Assembly (NCBI GenBank): GCA_017607445.1
Contig: JAEVHH010000002.1
Coordinates: forward strand, 4,990,001 to 5,054,000
Length of the DNA stretch: 64,000 bases
Reading direction: 5' to 3'
Source of the DNA: Histoplasma ohiense
Lineage: Eukaryota; Ascomycota; Eurotiomycetes; Onygenales; Ajellomycetaceae
This document shows, one piece after another, positions 57,780 to 64,000 of this stretch. The notes beneath the pieces are model-generated. The model was not told the origin of the DNA. It worked only from the letters and a program-made list of their open reading frames with translations, and searched no databases. The translations under genes were made by a program, and so were the position numbers. Positions within the stretch are counted from its first letter, which is position 1. Each line of letters begins with the position of its first letter.

Positions 57780-60700
57780 TGCTGCGCAGCCTGCTCGGAA
57801 AGGTTACCGATCCTCCGGTCTCCTCTACCAGCTCCTCCAAGTCCCGCCGCCGTCAGAGAGACTCTGATGACGTTTCCACCATTTCTTCGTCTTCTCCCCG
57901 CCGTCGCAGAGGTGACCACGACCACCCCTCTTCTTCTTCTTCAAGCTCCAGGCGCAAGTCGTCTTCCACTACTACTCCTCACACTTCCCGAGGTGACGAT
58001 CGAGGAATTGGTCGAGTAAACGTAGATGACCATCACGCCCCTGCTTCATCCACCCATTCCTCTGAAAGACATGGTCGCGATAGCACCGCTAGATCAACCG
58101 CGTCTAGCTATGCAACAGCTGACCTAACGGGGAGAACCCAGAAGGACTATGATGGCTCTGTGCTGAGGCCAGAACATGGGCGCAACGATGATGGGCGCTT
58201 CGATGCACCCAATACTCGTCGCGAGCGGTCCAGGAGCGCTGATCGAGCTGATCGAAGGTATAGGAGAGAGAGGGAACGGGAAAGGGATATCAAGCCACAT
58301 TCGCACCGGCGAGCTAGGTCTGAAGTCATTGTTAACAATCCAAATGACTACTCCCGTAGTCGAGATGGCACTATGTCGTCACCTGGAGATCAAGGGTTTG
58401 TGACGGAAATCTCTCAGCCTGGGTTTATGCAATTTCCCATGCAACATGACAATACCTTTCCTGGTGCAGCGCCTGGAACCGGACCGTTAGATACCCATCA
58501 AATGTCTGTTTCGCACGCTTCTCCTTACCCACCTCAACAGTTCCCGGTCGGCCCGCCACCAGCGGATCCAACGGTTCCAATTCCAGCCCCAGATCTAGGT
58601 GAGGCAGCGGAGTATTATGGGGACCAAGGGGAGTCAGTAGCGACCCAGCCTGGCGTGAGACCCAATCCGCCATCCCTCATTGTTGGAGCTGAACCACATT
58701 TGATGGCTGCGTCAGCAACGCCAAATCCCCCCGCTGAACCATCGTCTATGGGACAAGTGGGTCATGCGGCCGACTTCTACGGCGATTCTTCACCAGAAGT
58801 TACTAATCAACAGCAGCAACATACCGATGGCCCCGGTTTACCTGCCGATCTTCTGCCGGACAGACCCCCTAAACCATCCAAACCATTCAAACCGGGAGGG
58901 CCAGGAAAACCGTCAGTCGCTGTTGCGGGAGTAGCAGGGGCAGCTGCAACTTACGGAATCAGTTCATTGATGGGAAGTTCCAATGAACACCACTCTACAT
59001 CCCCACCATTTTCTCCTCACCACGAATCAACACTGCATCACGCCCAGCAGCCAGACATTCCTCTGTTCAATGGTGGACGCCCACCAAAACCAAACAAGCA
59101 CCATTCCATGCCTATTGTAGGTGCCGCCGCACTGGGCGCTGCCGCAGGATATGCCGCAGCGACAAGCCAAACGACTGTCTCCCCGCAGAGACCCAGCATG
59201 TACTCTGGTATCGTACACCAGCAACCCTTCCAAACGGCCCAGCCGTATCAACCAGGTTCCTTAGCCTACCACCAACGCCAGCATGGTCCATTTAGAAAGT
59301 TTGTAAATTTCTGGAAAGACTCAGAGGCTGTCGCCCAGTATGAGGAATACTCCGAATACACCGGTATTTGCAAATATTGCTTCGAACCGGGAACTACTTC
59401 AAGGGATGCGCCGCGTAAACACCGCCCTGCCAGACGTAGGTATTCTGACGAGTACCGTGGTAGACAAACTAGAGTGGAAAAGTTGAGCAGATATCCCTCA
59501 TCATCTGGTGACGAGAGCCGTCATACAAAGTCTAACAAGAAATCTTGGCTTGCCACCGGCCTTGCTGGTTATATTACTCAGTCACTTCTTTCTGATGGAA
59601 GCAAAAAAGAGTTTGATGATCTAAATAGTATTCGTTCTGGGCGACCTGATAGTTTCACGACAAGTACTAGCGCTTCATCTCTAGGGAAGAAGAATCGTAC
59701 GTCTGAGCCACCTGCAAATTACTCTATTCGCAGTCGCTCTCCGATGGGACTTGACACGCGACACCGAAAGGATGATGCAAGCTGGCATAGTGGTTCATAT
59801 GAAACATCCCGCCACGGGAACGGTCGACCAAAATCGCGATCACGATCGCGTTCCCGACCTACGTCTCGTGAGAAGATACATTCCGGTTTGAGAACAGCAG
59901 CCACTGCTGCCGGTGCTGCATCCGTCATATCATCTGTATCACATATGAGCCGCAGCAAATCCTCTAAGAAATCCCGCAGCAGTCGATATTCTTCATCGAG
60001 CGGATCCACAATTGATATTTCTCGCAACCATAGTAAACCCGGTTTGGCTGGACTCACATCTTTCTTCAGTGCACCATCAGAAAAAATACCAAAGTTGTAT
60101 GCGAAGGTGGATGGTAAGACCGTGAAAAGAAAAAAGAAGGCAAAAGGATTTTTTAGCTTCTCTTTCTCTTCCTCTGAAGGATCATCCGCATCTTCGTTTT
60201 CGTCCTCATCCGATGATGCTGATCTGGCCTTCGGGACGGGATATATCAAATCACCACGATCTGCAAGAAGTAAATCCCAATTAAAAAATCGTACGGATGA
60301 CCACGATGTTGATGCGGCACTCCTTGGACTAGGAGCGACAGCCGTGGGCCTTGCAGCAACGGCTTCGCATATTAAGGGGAGACGCAGACGCGACCGCCAT
60401 TCTTCTACCAGCAGCTCCCAATCGCCGCATGCGATCTATGGGCGTGATCCTAAGCCTATCGGCATTTCTAAGCGGACTGATGATGATGGGTGGGAATCCG
60501 TATCCGATGAATCTTCCCCGTCTAGTGTGGATTCTGCGTTGGCCTATGGTGGACGTGCGGCGCCATCTCTCTCGTCCGACTCGGGTACCTCTAAATGGGG
60601 TTGGAGGTGGGGCGGCAAGAAAAAGAGTTCAAAATCTATAAAGTATTCTGACCAGCCTCCGGACTTGGGGCGGTACCCTCAACAGTCCACGGCTGGGTAT

Positions 60701-63700
60701 CCACCACATCAGACCCCTAGCAGCGTAGGCAGCCTGGCGTCAATGCAAAATGTTTTCCCAACACCCACGCAAAACCCATCGTTATATGACGTGGAAAACC
60801 AAAACTATTCTTCTCCACCAGACATTCAATCACAAGCACCCCCGTTAATGGCCCGGGCACCTGGCCCTGCTCACATCCAACATCCTCAACCAATTGTCCC
60901 CTTATCCCAAGCACTTTACACATCGCAGGCTGAACTAGCTCAATCCTACAATGTTCCAAGCGGAGGTCAACCTGACTTCTCCGGATCTTTTGATGAATAC
61001 GACGATCGTCACGTACCTGTCCCTGAATCGAAAATCAGATACGAAATTGCTCCATTAATGGAGAAATCATCAAGGGACGCTGACTACTACGTTGACAATG
61101 GTAACAACCATTCCCCGCCACGCAGTGGAGGACGGCCTCTTAGTTCCCGCAGAAGAGCCTCTTCGCCTACAATTTCGCACGCGCGCGATGGAAGCCCTAG
61201 GCCAAAACAGCCCAGGCGTAGTACTATGTCTCAAGTTCAATTTGATCTTACAAAGGAGCAGGAGGATAAAGAGCGCCAGCAGTTGCGGTATGAGGAGGAA
61301 AAGGAAGCTAGACGGCGTGCAATGGAATTACATGTGCTGGCGGAGAAAGAAAGGATGGATAGGGAGGACGACGATCGTAGTGTGGAATGGGAACAGAGCC
61401 GTGAGCGTGACCGCCAGCGTGAGAATGTGGATAGGAAATCTCGTGAATCGACTTCAAGCGGTAGACGTAGCGATGTGACTGAGGCGTCTAGTTCATCCTG
61501 GGTTTCCCCTGTTGCGGCTGTGGCTGGTACTGCGGCTATCACGTCCTTGGTAAGTGAATTGGATGAGAGGAAGCGGCATCAAGAACGGCGGGAAAAGAGG
61601 AGGAAGGAGAGGCGCGGGTACGCTGGTGAGAAAGAGCAGGAGATTGAGGAAGATAAGGAAGGGGACTGGTTTGAACCTGTTGCCGGGCCCATTGAAGAGG
61701 GCAACGATAAGATGGATACCATTGTCAGCACCGAGCCTGATTTTGATATCAAAGACATCCCAACGACGAAGATTCGCCTTGCGAAAAGAGCGGCTGATCG
61801 CGTTAGGTCATCGCCTGTTTATGACAATTATGCAGAATACTTCGTCCCACCAGACGTACGGTCTAGCGGTGATGAGCATTCTGCCCATTCCACTTCGGAC
61901 GTAGAGTCTTCGTGCCCACCTAGTCCTAATGTCATTCTCATCGAACCGCGGAGTGTCCGACTAGAGAGGGAAATGGCGGTTATGTTGGCGGAACAGGGGG
62001 TGCCTGAAATTAATCTTCCCTGGCCTGTTCCTCGCCTTAATTTAATAACGCCTACGCCGCCACCGAGCATTGCACCATCTGTCGTTGACGAGAAGGGCGG
62101 ATGGCCACCACCCATACCACCTAAGGAACTTTCGGATTCGCAACGTGACATTTCCCCATCTCGAATTAGCGATCCTGTTATCGATATGGATGACAAGTGT
62201 GTCCGTGAGATTGACGCTGCGGATATCATCTCTGAACATGTTAAAGCTGCGGACACGCTGCACGATCCTGAGTTAACAACATCATCAGCCTTGCCACAAC
62301 CAGAACCACATGAAGAAAGGGACGATAGTGCAACCAAACCGCTCGAAGAAGAACTGAATGAACAACCGCCCAATGTTGTGACTGAGGTTGAAGATGACTC
62401 CGTCGATGAGGAAATACCACGACACGAGCATATCCCCGGTGGCTTTGGAAACGATTTCGAATTCGCTGCAACGCTCGCTGCTGGAGCGACGCTAGCAGGC
62501 TTCAGTTCCGCTGTTGTCACGGAGGATCCCACGTACCATCAACGCGACTCGCCACCTGGCTCAGAGGAGGAGGGCTTTTTTGCTTCCCCGATTGCAGGGG
62601 CGATTCTAGAACGACGGGGTAGCCCTCCTGATGGTGGGAAGTATACTACTACGACCTTCGGATATGTTGAGGGTGGGGAGGTGGGGCATTCTAATGATGA
62701 TGGTTTGAAAACCGAGGGAGGCGCTGGGGCGGTCGCTGCTGATGAGCTCCCCGAGGATACTGGCGGTGATAGAGGAGAGATTCTGGAACGCAGTGGGAAG
62801 TTAATAGACGCTGGTTTCATGACGACTACTGCTGAGGTAGCCGAGGGGAGTGATGAGAAGCCGGCAAAACTCTCGAAGAAAGAGAAGCAGAAGAATGATA
62901 ATGCAGCTCAGCGGGAATCTCAGGGCCATGATGAAGCCTCTAAATCTGCGGAGAAGCCCGCATATGAATCAGCTGCCCTGCTTGATCCACTCGTAGAGGA
63001 GCGGAAGGAGTTTGAGATTTTAGAAGCAGAAGCGGGAGGGTCTGTACACACCACCCCAACGACTGACAATCCTTCCAGACATTATGATACAGTGGATGAT
63101 AACGAATTCTATGATGCCGAGGACGGATCGCCGCGCCGTTTAGATGAAGTCAATGATAAAGAGGAGAATCGGGAGACTGTTTTTGCTAATGTCGATGATC
63201 GTGATGATAGGAGATCTGTAAAACAAGATGACCCTGTCGCTGACCCCAACAAATCCATTTCTGCAACTGATCCTGTTTCGTACAGTGTCCAGCAGGACGT
63301 GGAACGGGGCGAATCCGAAGAGACGGAAAAGCCATCTAGAACCGACCAGGATGAATCCACTGCAGAGGGTCAAGACCGACGTTCCATGCCAGGGAACTTT
63401 TCTGAAGAACCTAAGCAGTCGAAGAAAGCGAAGAAAAAGGCGAAGAAAGCTGCCAAGGATGCTGCCTTGAAAAATGATTACTTTGAACGTGGACCTGATC
63501 CGGAGCTGGAACCCGAAGTGCAAGTTGAAGCGGAAAAGGCACCTGGTCATTCCGTAGAACCTGATCCTGAAATGGAGTTTGACATTGTCAATGCCAGCAA
63601 AAAGAAATCGAAGCGGAAATCTAAGGGGAACGATAGACAAGACAATCCCAAGGACAAGGAGGCACTTGCTGGCTCCATCAACGGTTCCAATGAAGACCCT

Positions 63701-64000
63701 GTCCGTGCCGTTGAAGGAAATGGCGAACATGACGACCGTCTTGATGACCATGACGATGGGACTGAATCAATGACTCCCTGGAGCCGGACGGAAGGAGGGG
63801 ATGATGCAGAGTCTCTGAAGTCTTCCAAATCCAAGTCATCATCCAAGACAAAATCAAAGCGTCGGTCGAAGCGCGATAGTGATACATTTCAGAAGGATCC
63901 TTCCACGTCCGCTTCTGCTGTGTCCGCGCCTGCTAAATTGGCAGATAATGACAAGACTGAGCGACGTAAGAGCAAGGATGGTAGCAAACGGAGCAGCAGC
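57779..64000 (+). CDS. lah: Leashin (Lah)-like Woronin-body tether, N-terminal part
   Basis: Partial: 2074 codons are open to the window edge with no stop and no intron needed. The N-terminus MLRSLLGKVTDPP is followed by Ser/Arg-rich sequence. Further landmarks in order: AAEYYGDQG-like AEYYGDQGESVATQPGVRP, several Ala/Gly-rich hydrophobic patches (VAVAGVAGAAATYG, PIVGAAALGAAAGYAAA), FRKFVNFWKDSEAVAQYEEYSEYTG with a CKYC pair, SR repeats, VQFDLTKEQEDKERQQ with a charged coiled coil, and repeated Lys-rich SKKxKKK blocks towards the edge. Such proteins are often annotated 'involucrin repeat protein'. Leashin is known in Neurospora and Aspergillus to link Woronin bodies, the peroxisome-derived septal-pore plugs, to the cell cortex and septum; it is giant (several thousand residues), so most of the gene lies outside this window. 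The leashin assignment rests on remembered sequence style and is moderately sure. Confidence 0.82.
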   Translation, partial: MLRSLLGKVTDPPVSSTSSSKSRRRQRDSDDVSTISSSSPRRRRGDHDHPSSSSSSSRRKSSSTTTPHTSRGDDRGIGRVNVDDHHAPASSTHSSERHGRDSTARSTASSYATADLTGRTQKDYDGSVLRPEHGRNDDGRFDAPNTRRERSRSADRADRRYRRERERERDIKPHSHRRARSEVIVNNPNDYSRSRDGTMSSPGDQGFVTEISQPGFMQFPMQHDNTFPGAAPGTGPLDTHQMSVSHASPYPPQQFPVGPPPADPTVPIPAPDLGEAAEYYGDQGESVATQPGVRPNPPSLIVGAEPHLMAASATPNPPAEPSSMGQVGHAADFYGDSSPEVTNQQQQHTDGPGLPADLLPDRPPKPSKPFKPGGPGKPSVAVAGVAGAAATYGISSLMGSSNEHHSTSPPFSPHHESTLHHAQQPDIPLFNGGRPPKPNKHHSMPIVGAAALGAAAGYAAATSQTTVSPQRPSMYSGIVHQQPFQTAQPYQPGSLAYHQRQHGPFRKFVNFWKDSEAVAQYEEYSEYTGICKYCFEPGTTSRDAPRKHRPARRRYSDEYRGRQTRVEKLSRYPSSSGDESRHTKSNKKSWLATGLAGYITQSLLSDGSKKEFDDLNSIRSGRPDSFTTSTSASSLGKKNRTSEPPANYSIRSRSPMGLDTRHRKDDASWHSGSYETSRHGNGRPKSRSRSRSRPTSREKIHSGLRTAATAAGAASVISSVSHMSRSKSSKKSRSSRYSSSSGSTIDISRNHSKPGLAGLTSFFSAPSEKIPKLYAKVDGKTVKRKKKAKGFFSFSFSSSEGSSASSFSSSSDDADLAFGTGYIKSPRSARSKSQLKNRTDDHDVDAALLGLGATAVGLAATASHIKGRRRRDRHSSTSSSQSPHAIYGRDPKPIGISKRTDDDGWESVSDESSPSSVDSALAYGGRAAPSLSSDSGTSKWGWRWGGKKKSSKSIKYSDQPPDLGRYPQQSTAGYPPHQTPSSVGSLASMQNVFPTPTQNPSLYDVENQNYSSPPDIQSQAPPLMARAPGPAHIQHPQPIVPLSQALYTSQAELAQSYNVPSGGQPDFSGSFDEYDDRHVPVPESKIRYEIAPLMEKSSRDADYYVDNGNNHSPPRSGGRPLSSRRRASSPTISHARDGSPRPKQPRRSTMSQVQFDLTKEQEDKERQQLRYEEEKEARRRAMELHVLAEKERMDREDDDRSVEWEQSRERDRQRENVDRKSRESTSSGRRSDVTEASSSSWVSPVAAVAGTAAITSLVSELDERKRHQERREKRRKERRGYAGEKEQEIEEDKEGDWFEPVAGPIEEGNDKMDTIVSTEPDFDIKDIPTTKIRLAKRAADRVRSSPVYDNYAEYFVPPDVRSSGDEHSAHSTSDVESSCPPSPNVILIEPRSVRLEREMAVMLAEQGVPEINLPWPVPRLNLITPTPPPSIAPSVVDEKGGWPPPIPPKELSDSQRDISPSRISDPVIDMDDKCVREIDAADIISEHVKAADTLHDPELTTSSALPQPEPHEERDDSATKPLEEELNEQPPNVVTEVEDDSVDEEIPRHEHIPGGFGNDFEFAATLAAGATLAGFSSAVVTEDPTYHQRDSPPGSEEEGFFASPIAGAILERRGSPPDGGKYTTTTFGYVEGGEVGHSNDDGLKTEGGAGAVAADELPEDTGGDRGEILERSGKLIDAGFMTTTAEVAEGSDEKPAKLSKKEKQKNDNAAQRESQGHDEASKSAEKPAYESAALLDPLVEERKEFEILEAEAGGSVHTTPTTDNPSRHYDTVDDNEFYDAEDGSPRRLDEVNDKEENRETVFANVDDRDDRRSVKQDDPVADPNKSISATDPVSYSVQQDVERGESEETEKPSRTDQDESTAEGQDRRSMPGNFSEEPKQSKKAKKKAKKAAKDAALKNDYFERGPDPELEPEVQVEAEKAPGHSVEPDPEMEFDIVNASKKKSKRKSKGNDRQDNPKDKEALAGSINGSNEDPVRAVEGNGEHDDRLDDHDDGTESMTPWSRTEGGDDAESLKSSKSKSSSKTKSKRRSKRDSDTFQKDPSTSASAVSAPAKLADNDKTERRKSKDGSKRSSS

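Overview
This is nuclear DNA of a filamentous ascomycete (Pezizomycotina). The evidence is spliced genes with short introns (mostly 48-112 nt, GT-AG, with CTAAC/CTAAT-like branch sites), a Zn2Cys6 transcription factor, and a very long, low-complexity protein resembling the Woronin-body tether leashin. Protein style, intron sizes and the Lah-type gene suggest Eurotiomycetes, perhaps Onygenales. That placement is inference; I could not run a search. I see no bacterial, viral, CRISPR or intact transposon features.

Layout. 1-14.8 kb is gene-poor, with homopolymer tracts and GTAC-rich palindromic words and no convincing gene. 14.87-31.9 kb is dense: a BRCT-domain protein (+), convergent with a DHX29/DHX57/Ucp12-type DExH helicase (-, 10 exons, 1465 aa). 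The helicase is head-to-head with GCN1 (+, 10 exons, 2675 aa) across only 358 bp, and GCN1 is followed by ribosomal protein L19 (+). 33.1-34.5 kb holds a single-pass membrane protein (-). 37.6-39.9 kb holds a conserved-looking protein of unknown function (+) with a 25-nt first coding exon. 39.9-49.2 kb is a second gene-poor stretch. 49.2-52.9 kb encodes a 1080-aa Zn2Cys6 transcription factor (+, 7 exons). 54.2-55.2 kb encodes a secreted or membrane-anchored SGNH hydrolase (-). From 57.78 kb to the window edge runs the first 2074 codons of a leashin-like gene, with no stop or intron needed.

How the genes relate. The helicase, GCN1 and RPL19 all act on the ribosome (initiation helicase family, starvation sensing on stalled ribosomes, large-subunit protein), so 16.5-31.9 kb is a small translation-related neighbourhood. 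Several genes carry sequence features that could give translational control: a split AUG in RPL19, three uORFs before the transcription factor, out-of-frame AUGs just before GCN1, and a uORF whose stop overlaps the leashin start codon. No obviously novel multi-gene system was found. The most checkable novelties are these leader arrangements, the unknown 563-aa protein and the two large gene-poor tracts.

Limits: gene models were made by hand from reading frames, splice signals and remembered family signatures. Exon ends are consistent in phase, but none has been tested against transcripts.
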